From CAYLYP01 sp964387795 (lineage in GTDB: Bacteria; Bacteroidota; Bacteroidia; Bacteroidales; UBA7960): a stretch of 17,193 bases of DNA. This document shows, in pieces, positions 1 through 8,316 of the stretch (positions within the stretch are counted from its first letter, which is position 1; every line of letters starts with the position of its first letter). Position numbers and translations under genes: made by a program. The notes under the pieces are model-generated. The model saw only the letters and a list, made by a program, of their open reading frames with translations, was not told where the DNA came from and did no database searches. The DNA lies in contig CAYLYP010000067.1 of the NCBI GenBank assembly GCA_964387795.1, forward strand, positions 1 through 17,193. Direction: 5' to 3'.

Positions 1-1486
1 ACTGGTCAGCCTGTCCGGAAAGCTCTTCGCTTGAAGTAGCCAGTTCTTCACTTGCCGCAGCGTTTTGCTGGGTAATATTATTTAGTTGCTGTATTGCAGT
101 ATTAATCTGGTCTGCCCCGGCATTTTGCTCAACACTTGCAGCTGCAATTTCCTGAACAAGCCTTGTTGTTTTTTCTATTTCCGGGATCAGGTTAGCCATC
201 ATAACTCCGGCTTTTTCAGTAATATCTACACTACCGGTTGCAAGATGAACAATTTCATCAGCAGCAGTCTTTGAATTTTCTGCTAATTTCCTTACTTCAG
301 CCGCTACCACTGCAAAGCCCTTACCATGTTCACCAGCCCTTGCTGCCTCAACAGCCGCATTCAGTGCCAATATATTTGTCTGACGGGCAATTTCGCTGAT
401 TATTGTTATTTTCCCTGCAATACTTCTCACGGATTCCAAACTTTCTTTTGCAGCCGCCCCTACTTTTTGAACTCCCTGAGAAACATTTTGCGCTATTTTC
501 TCTGTCTCCCTGGCATTATCAGTGTTTTGCTGTATGTTTGATGCCATTTGTTCCATCGAACTTCCGGCCTCCTCTGTCCCCGCTGCCTGCTCAGTTGCCC
601 CTTGTGATAATTGATTGGCAGCAGAACTCATCTCATTTCCAACACTGGCAATGTTTTCTGCTCCTGTTTGAATATTCTGGACTACATCTTTCAGTTTTTC
701 AACCATAATTTTGAAAGCTTTTGCCAATTCTCCGATTTCATCTTTTTGGTTCAAATCAATGTTTACTGTCAAATCACCCGTAGCAATTTTCTTTGTAGCA
801 TCGACAACCTTGATTAATGGCCGTGTAATACTATTACTCAAAAGATAGGCAGCAATTATAATAATTAAAATGATTGCTGATGATAGGATTATTGTTGTCG
901 TTAAAACCCCATTACTTAATTTACTGCTAGTATTATAAGCTCCTTCAGCTTCTGCAAGACTCATATCAGTAAACTTATCCATTGAAGTACGCATTAATTC
1001 AAATGTGGTTTTAAAATCACCCTCATATGCAACTACTGCTTCATTTACCAGACCAGAGTTAATAAAGTTGATTACTAATTCAGCCTTCCCTTTTAATGCA
1101 CTATAGTTTTCCCTGAAATCCTGGTTTATTGATTTATTCTCATCCTGTTTTGAAATAAATGAGATTTTTTCAAAATTGCTATACCTTTCATCTACCTGCT
1201 TGTAATTCAACCATACATCATCAATATTCTTCTGAAGTAAACCAGGGTTATTTCTGATGTTCTCCATGAGTGTATAACTTAATGCCAGGTTCATCTGATA
1301 TGCATCGCGGTCTGCTTCAATCAGGTAATCTATGCTCATTAAGTGGTCATTGTATATTGAATCAATTTTCCCTTTAATAGATCTGGTATTAATAATCGTG
1401 CTAATAAATGCAACAAGCATTAAAAGAACCACAATTGAGAAAACAAATACCAATCTTGTCCCGATTTTAAAATCTTTCACTTTCAT
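1..1486 (-). CDS. Methyl-accepting chemotaxis protein, C-terminus cut by window edge
   Basis: Membrane chemoreceptor that would control CheA through CheW. The frame is open from an ATG at 1486 to the window edge, giving 495 residues. By comparison with the neighbouring receptor only about 11 residues and the stop are missing. Residues 11-31 form the first membrane helix. A sensor region of about 160 residues follows, mostly helical and of four-helix-bundle size. The second membrane helix is about 195-216, HAMP about 212-265 (with a DEIGELAKAF segment), and the cytoplasmic signalling coiled coil about 290-495. The hairpin tip is canonical (RQTNILALNAAVEAARAGE, residues 368-386, then HGKGF). 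Glu/Gln-rich heptads near 299-315 and 448-480 are candidate methylation segments. No Shine-Dalgarno is seen before the start. It lies 151 nt downstream of the 629-aa receptor, with a hairpin between them. The ligand cannot be told from the sequence. Confidence 0.95.
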   Translation of the reverse strand, partial: MKVKDFKIGTRLVFVFSIVVLLMLVAFISTIINTRSIKGKIDSIYNDHLMSIDYLIEADRDAYQMNLALSYTLMENIRNNPGLLQKNIDDVWLNYKQVDERYSNFEKISFISKQDENKSINQDFRENYSALKGKAELVINFINSGLVNEAVVAYEGDFKTTFELMRTSMDKFTDMSLAEAEGAYNTSSKLSNGVLTTTIILSSAIILIIIIAAYLLSNSITRPLIKVVDATKKIATGDLTVNIDLNQKDEIGELAKAFKIMVEKLKDVVQNIQTGAENIASVGNEMSSAANQLSQGATEQAAGTEEAGSSMEQMASNIQQNTDNARETEKIAQNVSQGVQKVGAAAKESLESVRSIAGKITIISEIARQTNILALNAAVEAARAGEHGKGFAVVAAEVRKLAENSKTAADEIVHLATGSVDITEKAGVMMANLIPEIEKTTRLVQEIAAASVEQNAGADQINTAIQQLNNITQQNAAASEELATSSEELSGQADQ

Positions 1487-1607
1487 TGTCTTAGTTTTTT
1501 AGTGAGTTTTTAAAAAAAAATTCTGTATCGAATAGGCTGAAAACAATGGAATTCTTTCACCTGATTTAATCCTCGAAAAAACCAAAAGTCTCACACCTTC
1601 ATTAAGA

Positions 1608-1635
1608 AAACAGATTCCCAAAAAGCAATCTGTTT
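1608..1635 (-). terminator. Stem-loop just after the 629-aa receptor gene
   Basis: A perfect 9-bp inverted repeat (AAACAGATT / AATCTGTTT, 10-nt loop) starts two bases after the receptor stop codon at 1638-1640. On the minus strand it is followed by a short pyrimidine-rich run (TTCTT). The stem is AT-rich and the U tract is short, so it could be a weak terminator that lowers expression of the next receptor, or an RNA-processing or 3'-end protecting hairpin. Confidence 0.4.
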
Positions 1636-1637
1636 GC

Positions 1638-3527
1638 TCAGTTCACTTTAAAGAAACTGATATGGTCTTTCATCTGTTCGGCCTGGCTGGATAGTTCTTC
1701 ACTTGAAGTAGCCAGTGTTTCACTTGAAGATGCATTTTGTTGTGTAACCTGGTTTAATTGCTGAATGGCTGAATTTACCTGGTTAGCACCACTGTTTTGT
1801 TCTATACTTGCTGAGGCAATTTCCTGAATCAACGCAGTAGTTTTTTCAACTTCAGGAATTAGTTTAGACATCAGCAATCCTGCTTTTTCTGTAACATCCA
1901 CACTTCTGGAAGCTAACTGAACTATTTCGTCTGCTGCTATCTTTGATGTCTCGGCTAGTTTTCTGACCTCAGCAGCAACAACTGCAAAACCTTTACCATG
2001 TACCCCGGCATTAGCTGCCTCAACAGCAGCATTCAATGCAAGGATGTTTGTCTGTCGTGAAATTTCACTTATTATTGATATTTTATCCGCTATATTCCTG
2101 ATTGAGTTTAAACTTTCCAATGCAGAAACACTTACATTTTTAATCCCTTCTGAAACTCCTATCGCAATTTTCTCTGTCTCTTTGGCATTATGGGTATTTT
2201 GCGAAATATTGGCCGCCATCTCTTCCATCGAGGCTGATACCTGCTCGGCAGAGCTTGCCTGTTCGTTTGCCCCTTGCGACATCTGTTGTGATGCGGCATT
2301 CATTTGTTCACTTGCAACTACTATATTTGCAGCACCAACATTTACATTTGTGATTACATCCCTTAATTTATTTACCATAAATTGGAGTGCCCGCGCCAAA
2401 TCACCTATTTCATCCTTTTGAACCATTAGGTCATTGTCAAAAGTAACTGTTAAATCACCCTTGGAAACCAAATCTGCCAACAATCCTCCTCTTCTTAGCC
2501 CATTGGTTATCACTTTTGTGATCATATAACTCAACACCAGTGCTAAAACTACTCCAATAGCAATTGCAACCATCAGGGAGCTATTACTTGATATTGCAAT
2601 CATATCTCCTTTTCTTAGCTGTTCATCTGATGCTTCAATGCTCATTCCTACCATTTGCGCCAAAGTAGCCCTTGTCTTTTTATGGAGTACTCCTGATTCG
2701 TTAACCATTAAATGGTTCAATTGGTTATAAAGAGCTATGGATTCATCTACCTCAGGAACGATTAACAATAAGGTTTGGTTTATCTTTTCCATCTCTGGAA
2801 GCATTACATTATTGTAAATCCTTGAAGCATCATTTCTTCTCCCTTGCTCTATATTCAGAATATATTCCTTAAAGGCCCCATCAAAAACATGAACCTGATT
2901 TTTAAGGGCAGTTAAAAGAGGGCTTACAATACTATTTCCCGTTTCAAATTCATCTATGAACCTAAAATGTAAGCTTTCACTCATTTTTCTGTACTCGCTT
3001 ATATCTGAATTGGTTTGTGAATTTAAACGAACCTCTTTTAATACACTGGCAATAGACAATAGCTCTTGCTTTAATTGTATTGGATTTAACAGATCTTTCT
3101 GCAGAAACTCATTATGGACAGGATCAATCTTTTGGGTATTGACCAACCTCCAGGCATCAACTTCAGATAAAAACTGCTGAAACACCCGCTCTTCTTCTGC
3201 TTTCAGGGAAAGATTTGAGTAATCTTCAACTGCTTTTCTGTAACTCTTCCTAAACTCAGCAATTTCACTTAGGATATCTTGCCTGTCTTCATGGTTCAAT
3301 AGAGGATCCAATAAACGATAATACCCAGACATCAGCTTCTCTAAATCTGCTTCCATGATTGAAATAAAACCAACCCCCTTGATGGTTTTTTGACCAACAT
3401 ACTTAAAGGATTTCCCAATATTCTGTATCCCCAAAAAACTGATTATCCCGATTATTAGGATTATCATTATCATTGAGAAAAAACCACCATATAGTTTTGT
3501 CTTGGTCTTAATGTCCTTGAATTTCAT
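1638..3527 (-). CDS. Methyl-accepting chemotaxis protein with large sensor region
   Basis: Chemoreceptor of 629 aa. The first membrane helix is about residues 13-33 and the second about 316-338. They enclose roughly 280 mostly helical residues, much longer than a single four-helix bundle and close to the size of helical bimodular (HBM) sensor modules; that assignment is inference. HAMP is about 339-392 (DEIGDLARAL). The signalling domain is about 410-629 and is closely similar to that of the neighbouring receptor. Its hairpin tip departs from consensus: EAANAGVHGKGF has Asn506 and Val509 where the neighbour and most receptors have Arg and Glu. The C-terminus is KDHISFFKVN, with no NWETF-type tether. 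No Shine-Dalgarno is seen before the ATG. It lies 64 nt downstream of cheW in the che operon. Confidence 0.96.
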   Translation of the reverse strand: MKFKDIKTKTKLYGGFFSMIMIILIIGIISFLGIQNIGKSFKYVGQKTIKGVGFISIMEADLEKLMSGYYRLLDPLLNHEDRQDILSEIAEFRKSYRKAVEDYSNLSLKAEEERVFQQFLSEVDAWRLVNTQKIDPVHNEFLQKDLLNPIQLKQELLSIASVLKEVRLNSQTNSDISEYRKMSESLHFRFIDEFETGNSIVSPLLTALKNQVHVFDGAFKEYILNIEQGRRNDASRIYNNVMLPEMEKINQTLLLIVPEVDESIALYNQLNHLMVNESGVLHKKTRATLAQMVGMSIEASDEQLRKGDMIAISSNSSLMVAIAIGVVLALVLSYMITKVITNGLRRGGLLADLVSKGDLTVTFDNDLMVQKDEIGDLARALQFMVNKLRDVITNVNVGAANIVVASEQMNAASQQMSQGANEQASSAEQVSASMEEMAANISQNTHNAKETEKIAIGVSEGIKNVSVSALESLNSIRNIADKISIISEISRQTNILALNAAVEAANAGVHGKGFAVVAAEVRKLAETSKIAADEIVQLASRSVDVTEKAGLLMSKLIPEVEKTTALIQEIASASIEQNSGANQVNSAIQQLNQVTQQNASSSETLATSSEELSSQAEQMKDHISFFKVN

Positions 3528-3591
3528 GTGTCACAGATTTAGAAAGCATTATTGTTTGTCTTATAGATAAACACAGTGTTTGAACTGTTTA

Positions 3592-4104
3592 TTATGCCTC
3601 TGGGACTTCACCACTTTTCTTTACCACCTCCTGCGCTACAACAATTTCATCTGTTGAAAACACCTTATCAATATTTAAAACCATGATAAAACGTTCGTCA
3701 TTTTTTACCATGCCGTGTAGATACTCAGGATTAAACTTACTGCCTATGGTTGGTGGGGGCTCAATTTCATTAGAACCTAATTCCAATACTTCTTCAACAG
3801 AATCAACCAAAGCCCCAAGGGTTACCATTTCCCCTTCCATTAAGACATTTAAAACAATGATACAGGTATCAACAGTATCCAGTGTTGGTGGAAGCCCAAA
3901 CTTTATCCTGGTATCCAATACAGGGAGCACATTACCCCTTAGATTGATTACACCTCTCATATATTCAGGGCAGCGAGGAACTTTTGTTATCGGTCTAAGC
4001 TCTAATATCTCAAGTACTTTGCTCACATCTGCTGCAAACATTTCTTCCCCTAATTGAAATGAAAGGTAAGACGTAAGAGCGGTTGATGTTTTTAGTTCAT
4101 TCAT
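3592..4104 (-). CDS. cheW: Chemotaxis coupling protein CheW
   Basis: Adaptor that links chemoreceptor tips to the CheA P5 domain. It is 170 aa, the normal size, and a single CheW-like domain. Diagnostic stretches are the N-terminal LSFQLGEEMFAADVSKVLEI, the receptor-binding loop region VPRCPEYMRGVINLRGNVLP (residues 42-61), and a later VDSVEEVLEL. The C-terminal tail (VVAQEVVKKSGEVPEA) is a short extension beyond the fold. The start is firmly set by an AGGAGG seven bases before the ATG, unusually strong for this genome. The first bases of that site overlap the TAG stop of the upstream barrel gene, so the two are probably translationally coupled. It follows cheA and the barrel gene and precedes the 629-aa receptor. 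Confidence 0.97.
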   Translation of the reverse strand: MNELKTSTALTSYLSFQLGEEMFAADVSKVLEILELRPITKVPRCPEYMRGVINLRGNVLPVLDTRIKFGLPPTLDTVDTCIIVLNVLMEGEMVTLGALVDSVEEVLELGSNEIEPPPTIGSKFNPEYLHGMVKNDERFIMVLNIDKVFSTDEIVVAQEVVKKSGEVPEA

Positions 4105-4109
4105 GGTTT

Positions 4110-4118
4110 AACCTCCTA
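4110..4118 (-). promoter_or_regulatory. Strong Shine-Dalgarno of cheW overlapping the upstream stop codon
   Basis: On the minus strand the sequence reads TAGGAGGTT and then AAACC before the ATG. The barrel gene ends at this TAG, whose AG begins the AGGAGG. Most other genes here lack such a site (cheY at 7859 has GGAG). The overlap suggests that ribosomes finishing the barrel protein can re-initiate on cheW. Confidence 0.75.
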
Positions 4119-5369
4119 TTTTTGTAACATTAAAGTATTTTTTGGTTTTACTGTCAACATGACATATGCCCAATGGGCCCATTGTTCATTATCCCCTCCC
4201 CTTATTATCTCCATGCTTTCTGACCCAAGCATAAATGAATAACCCAGTTGAACCTGTGCCATAGGGTGGATTTTCCTTTGCAGATAAATATCTGTTTCAA
4301 TTCCAAGATTTTTATCTATTGCTATGTTTTGGTCAACATAGTTGTTTTGCAATGCAAAATAATGAAAATCAGCGTTTAGATTTGTTTTCTCATTGGCTTT
4401 ATAAGCAAGCTTCAGGTATGGGTTCATAAGACCTGCATTTTTCGTATGAACAGGTATATCTGTAAAATAATCCATATGCCCATTGAAAGAGTGCCCGCTG
4501 CCAAAATAAGAATTAAAAGAATTATACTTTGTATTTAGGGTATCCATTGCATCTTTTCCAGAAAACACTTCAGCACCAACAGCTAAAGTTAATTTTGGAA
4601 TAATCTTGTACTTGAAATCCAATGCAGCATACCATGCCAATATCTGTTGCCCTTCGTTTGTCCTGCCATTCTGAAAGGCAGAAGAAGCATAAAACTTTAC
4701 TTTATCCTTGTTGAACTGAGCATTCAGAACGTATGTCCCTCGTATATAAAGGGTGTTCTGGGTTTCAGGTCTTTGAAAACCTTCTGCCATAAGCAATGCA
4801 GTCAATGAAAAATCTTTAGAAAATTCATTGGAAAGCCAAAGAAAATTCAGGTATTTATAATTGTTCAACTCATAATTTGTTCCGGAAAGCAATTCTTTTT
4901 GCTGATTAAAAGCTAGCCCCAGATGGCCTCTTAATGAGTTATGTTTTAATTTTAATAAAGCTGCATCATGTTTCTGGGCTTGTGAGTTCCAATTATTATT
5001 GGCCAAAAACCTTTGATTGTCATATACAAGCTCCTGTCTGCCTGCCCTTAATGATACATTTTCATTAAACATTAATTCTGCCCATGCTTCATGAACTGCG
5101 AACCCAGGTACATGCTTTTTTTGTTCTTCATTGCCCCAAATCCTTACATCCTGGACCGATATTTTTGTAACAAGCTTTTCAGTCCCAAAGTGAATTGTCA
5201 GACGGGTCCTTTGATTGACAAACATAGCAGGTATTGAACCTTCCAACGGCATGGCTTTATATCCGTCACGAAATTCAAATCTGGGACGAATCTCCCCCTC
5301 TAGTCCAAACTGGGCAGTAAGAACAAAGGGCAGACCAATAAAAAACAACAACACAACACACCTTTTCAT
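4116..5369 (-). CDS. Outer-membrane beta-barrel protein, alginate-export-like
   Basis: A 417-aa exported protein. Residues 1-19 are a signal peptide (MKRCVVLLFFIGLPFVLTA), with likely cleavage before Gln20 and no lipobox cysteine. The rest is alternating hydrophobic/aromatic strands with polar turns, as in an outer-membrane barrel. The stretch LRAGRQELVYDNQRFLANNN, followed by WNSQAQKHDA, resembles the alginate-export barrel family (PF13372 type), as do the length and the N-terminal FGLEGEIRPRFEFRDG strand. The substrate is unknown; the family name does not prove alginate transport. It sits between cheA (31 nt upstream) and cheW (its stop overlaps cheW's ribosome binding site), an unusual place for a barrel. 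It may be needed for taxis to a compound it takes up, or may simply share the operon. A purine-rich AAGAAAGAGG lies directly before the ATG, closer than an ideal ribosome site. Confidence 0.8.
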   Translation of the reverse strand: MKRCVVLLFFIGLPFVLTAQFGLEGEIRPRFEFRDGYKAMPLEGSIPAMFVNQRTRLTIHFGTEKLVTKISVQDVRIWGNEEQKKHVPGFAVHEAWAELMFNENVSLRAGRQELVYDNQRFLANNNWNSQAQKHDAALLKLKHNSLRGHLGLAFNQQKELLSGTNYELNNYKYLNFLWLSNEFSKDFSLTALLMAEGFQRPETQNTLYIRGTYVLNAQFNKDKVKFYASSAFQNGRTNEGQQILAWYAALDFKYKIIPKLTLAVGAEVFSGKDAMDTLNTKYNSFNSYFGSGHSFNGHMDYFTDIPVHTKNAGLMNPYLKLAYKANEKTNLNADFHYFALQNNYVDQNIAIDKNLGIETDIYLQRKIHPMAQVQLGYSFMLGSESMEIIRGGDNEQWAHWAYVMLTVKPKNTLMLQK

Positions 5370-5400
5370 GCCTCTTTCTTTTAGCGTTAGAAAAAATAAT

Positions 5401-7494
5401 CTACTTGTATTTATTTAACAGTGCTTCACGGTCAATCTGGGCCTGCCTGTCAAACAACATGATGATTTTTGAAGGATCCAGCACCAGTGCTATTGTTCCA
5501 TCACCTAGTATCGTAGCCCCCGAAACAACTTCCTGGTTTTTAAACAACTTACCCAATGGCTTTAATACTGCCTGGTATTCCCCCACAACAAAATCTACTG
5601 TCATCCCTACTTTGCGGTCTTCATAGTTTACAACTATTACCTGTTCTAATTTTGGAACATTTTCAGTTATGTCAAACTCGTTTCTTAGATTTACAAAAGG
5701 AACCTGTTTCCCATCAAGCACAACAATATTATTGAATGTGTTTACAAGGGATTCATGGGCAGCCTCATAACATTTGTCTACACCTGACAATGGAATAACA
5801 AAATGTGTTTTGTCAATTTTCACTAACAATCCATCTATAATTGACAATGTTAATGGCAATTTAATACTTATGGTTGTTCCAATACCCAACTGTGATTCTA
5901 TTTCAACTTCACCTCTTATTTCAGAGATTTTTTTCACCACAACATCCAATCCAACTCCCCTGCCTGACACCTCAGTTACCTTGGCTGCTGTTGAAAATCC
6001 TGGTAAAAACACCAGATTTAAAAGCTCTTTGTAACTCAAACGGGCATCAGGTGATATAAATCCCCTTGATATAGCTTTCTGGCGTATTTTATCAACATCA
6101 ATACCTGCCCCATCATCTTTTACCTGTAGAAAAACATTGGCTCCTGAATAAAATGCCTTCAGAACAATCTTTCCCTGACGGGGCTTACCTTTTTTCAATC
6201 GATCCTCTATTGACTCAATCCCATGGTCAATTGCATTTCTAAAAATATGCATCAATGGCTCAGTCAGACCTTCTATAATGCTCTTATCAAGCTCTGTCTC
6301 TGTCCCTTCTGCAACAAATTGTATCTCTTTGCCTAATCCGGCTGATAAATCCCTTACCAGACGCCTGAAACGTACCATTACCGTTTCTATTGGGATTAAA
6401 CAAATATCAAATGTGTTATCCCTTAACTGTCGGCTAATTTTCTCAATGTTCTCTGCTATTGTTTGCAACTCTGGCTCATTTGCCCTCTCTGAAAACAAAC
6501 TCAAGCCTGCCTGGGTTGTAATCAATTCACTTACCAGGCTCATCAGGTGATCCAGTTTCTCACTGTTTACCCTGATACTTGATATCCCTGCATCTTTTAT
6601 TAAGGCCCCATTAGTGCTTGTTGTTCCTGATTTATCAACCTCATCCTCTGCCTTATGCAACATCTGAACCATCGCTTGGAGCATCTCCAGGTTGATATTC
6701 TGCCCAAGGCTTACTATTTTTGCAATCTCATCAGTAATTACACTTCTTACAAGGATATTTATGTCTGAGACTTTTTCAATTGTCAGTTCACATTCATCCT
6801 CAACAAAAATAAAAACATCCTTAATGTCATTTTCAGTTTTTGATGTTGATAACAATACCTGCCAGTATGTATAGCAATGATCCGGAACAAAATCCTGTGG
6901 CAGTGGTATCTCATCAAACCTTACATAAGGCTTACAATGCCCAAGGGTATGCAATTCATCAATTAACAATAAGGGATTGGTACCGTTTTTAAATAAATCA
7001 TGGTGTGGCTTAAACACAATCAGATAGGTCGGGTCGTTAAAAGTATCAACCTTTTTCACTGGTTGCTCTTCAGTTTTTCCTGACTCTTTTTTTGTTTCTG
7101 ATGTTGCCTCTCCTGGTACATTATCAATAATTCTGGAGATACGGTTTAACAAAACCTGATGGTTGGAAGAAGTCTTTTCATTTAAATCATCCCCTCCTTC
7201 AAGCAAGTCCTTTAAATGGTCAACTGAAGAAAGTGTTACACTGATGATTTCCTGTGATATCTTCATCTTCCCTGCCCTGACAAGGTCATATATGGTTTCC
7301 ATGTGATGTGTAAATCCATCCATCTTATGAAAACCAAACATGGCACTTCCCCCTTTAAGAGAGTGCATAATGCGGAATACTTCTTCAACCTTGGTTTTAT
7401 CATCAGGTTTGTTTTCCAATACCAGAAGGGCCTCTTCCAGCTTATTGATCAGCTCAGTAGCTTCTTCAATAAATTTACGTTTAAATTGTTCCAT
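5401..7494 (-). CDS. cheA: Chemotaxis histidine kinase CheA
   Basis: Cytoplasmic kinase of the chemosensory array, 697 aa. The P1/Hpt domain is residues 1-105, with phospho-accepting His44 in RIMHSLKGGSAMFGF. A charged linker (about 128-150) leads to a region at 155-245 in the P2 position; it starts TYLIVFKPHHDLFKNG and may dock CheY. P3 dimerisation is about 303-370. The P4 ATPase is about 372-550, with N box HIFRNAIDHGIE (416-427), G1 DDGAGID (460-466), F box FLPGF (496-500) and G2 GRGVGLD (511-517). The P5 CheW-like domain is about 553-697. All catalytic motifs look intact. The ATG overlaps the cheY stop as TAATG, so translation is probably coupled. No receiver domain is fused to the C-terminus. 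Confidence 0.98.
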   Translation of the reverse strand: MEQFKRKFIEEATELINKLEEALLVLENKPDDKTKVEEVFRIMHSLKGGSAMFGFHKMDGFTHHMETIYDLVRAGKMKISQEIISVTLSSVDHLKDLLEGGDDLNEKTSSNHQVLLNRISRIIDNVPGEATSETKKESGKTEEQPVKKVDTFNDPTYLIVFKPHHDLFKNGTNPLLLIDELHTLGHCKPYVRFDEIPLPQDFVPDHCYTYWQVLLSTSKTENDIKDVFIFVEDECELTIEKVSDINILVRSVITDEIAKIVSLGQNINLEMLQAMVQMLHKAEDEVDKSGTTSTNGALIKDAGISSIRVNSEKLDHLMSLVSELITTQAGLSLFSERANEPELQTIAENIEKISRQLRDNTFDICLIPIETVMVRFRRLVRDLSAGLGKEIQFVAEGTETELDKSIIEGLTEPLMHIFRNAIDHGIESIEDRLKKGKPRQGKIVLKAFYSGANVFLQVKDDGAGIDVDKIRQKAISRGFISPDARLSYKELLNLVFLPGFSTAAKVTEVSGRGVGLDVVVKKISEIRGEVEIESQLGIGTTISIKLPLTLSIIDGLLVKIDKTHFVIPLSGVDKCYEAAHESLVNTFNNIVVLDGKQVPFVNLRNEFDITENVPKLEQVIVVNYEDRKVGMTVDFVVGEYQAVLKPLGKLFKNQEVVSGATILGDGTIALVLDPSKIIMLFDRQAQIDREALLNKYK

Positions 7495-7859
7495 TATCTT
7501 ACAACTTTACTGATGGCTGCTAATAGTTTCTCGGGCACAAATGGCTTTACGATCCATCCTGTCGCTCCTGCATTCTTGGCTTCTTCTTTTTTCGTCTGTT
7601 GGCTTTCGGTAGTCAGAAACAGGATTGGAATAAATTTATATGCCTCCATTTCCCTTACTTTCTTAATCAATTCTATTCCATCCATATTGGGCATATGAAG
7701 GTCCGTAACTACTAAATCAATTTTCGAACCATCAAAATACCTTAATGCATCGACCCCATCGACTGCAACCTGAACCTTATGCCCTGCATTGGTAAGTGTA
7801 AATCCTACCACTTCCCTAATGCTTTCTGAATCATCTACGATAAGAATATTCTTTTCCAT
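7494..7859 (-). CDS. cheY: CheY-like response regulator, cheA-proximal copy
   Basis: Single-domain receiver of 121 aa, expected to take phosphate from CheA. The acidic pocket is Asp9-Asp10, the phospho-acceptor Asp53 (TDLHMP), the switch Thr83 (FLTTES), and Lys105-Pro106 (GWIVKPF). Trp102 occupies the position of the aromatic switch residue (Tyr106 in E. coli CheY). There is no output domain, so signalling must be by protein contact. A GGAG four bases before the ATG supports the start. The stop overlaps the cheA ATG (TAATG). It is about 69% identical to the next gene upstream, a recent-looking tandem duplicate. Whether it drives the motility output or acts as a phosphate sink cannot be told from the sequence. 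Confidence 0.95.
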   Translation of the reverse strand: MEKNILIVDDSESIREVVGFTLTNAGHKVQVAVDGVDALRYFDGSKIDLVVTDLHMPNMDGIELIKKVREMEAYKFIPILFLTTESQQTKKEEAKNAGATGWIVKPFVPEKLLAAISKVVR

Positions 7860-7937
7860 TTTTCTCCAAATTGGGTTTATTTTCTACCGAATTCACCTTT
7901 ATTTTTGTCTTTATTCTTTGTTCCGTGAGCAGGTTGT

Positions 7938-8309
7938 TCATACTGGCTTCATGATCTTGTTAATTGCCGAAATTAACTTATCCGGCATAAATGGCTTAAC
8001 AATCCATCCTGTTGCTCCCGCTTCTTTCGCTTCCAACTTAATATGTTGTTGCGATTCAGTTGTCAGATACAATATGGGCGTATATTTATATGCATCCATT
8101 TTTCTTATCTCTTTTATCAATCCAAGCCCATCCATCACCGGCATGTGTAAATCAGTGATCACCAAATCAATATGCCTCCCATCCAAATATTTCAATGCAT
8201 CCTGGCCATGGATTGCTGACCAAACATTATAGCCCGCATTCTCCAAGGTAAAACATACTACCTCCCTTATACTTTCTGAATCATCAACAATTAAAATGTG
8301 CTTCTCCAT
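7938..8309 (-). CDS. cheY: CheY-like response regulator, second tandem copy
   Basis: Single-domain receiver of 123 aa with the same pocket: Asp9-Asp10, Asp53 in TDLHMP, Thr83 in YLTTES, and the GWIVKPF block with Trp102 and Lys105. Compared with its paralogue downstream, the changes cluster in the middle of the protein (helix 1 end to helix 3) and in the last helix, while the active-site blocks are unchanged, so both copies are probably functional and may bind different targets. It begins 7 nt after the STAS gene stop, so translation is probably coupled; no Shine-Dalgarno is seen in the AT-rich spacer. A 78-nt gap separates it from the other cheY; I see no promoter or terminator in that gap. 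Confidence 0.95.
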   Translation of the reverse strand: MEKHILIVDDSESIREVVCFTLENAGYNVWSAIHGQDALKYLDGRHIDLVITDLHMPVMDGLGLIKEIRKMDAYKYTPILYLTTESQQHIKLEAKEAGATGWIVKPFMPDKLISAINKIMKPV

Positions 8310-8316
8310 TATTATT

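Noticed and set aside
1..817. Several plus-strand frames at the left edge
   Set aside because: They are antisense to the receptor gene, which is open on the minus strand from 1486 to the edge with full domain structure.
2044..2421. 125-codon plus-strand frame opposite the 629-aa receptor
   Set aside because: It is a shadow of the highly constrained signalling domain on the other strand.
3569..3581. AAACACAGTGTTT palindrome between cheW and the 629-aa receptor
   Set aside because: Six-base arms around one base are too short to call an operator or terminator without copies elsewhere.
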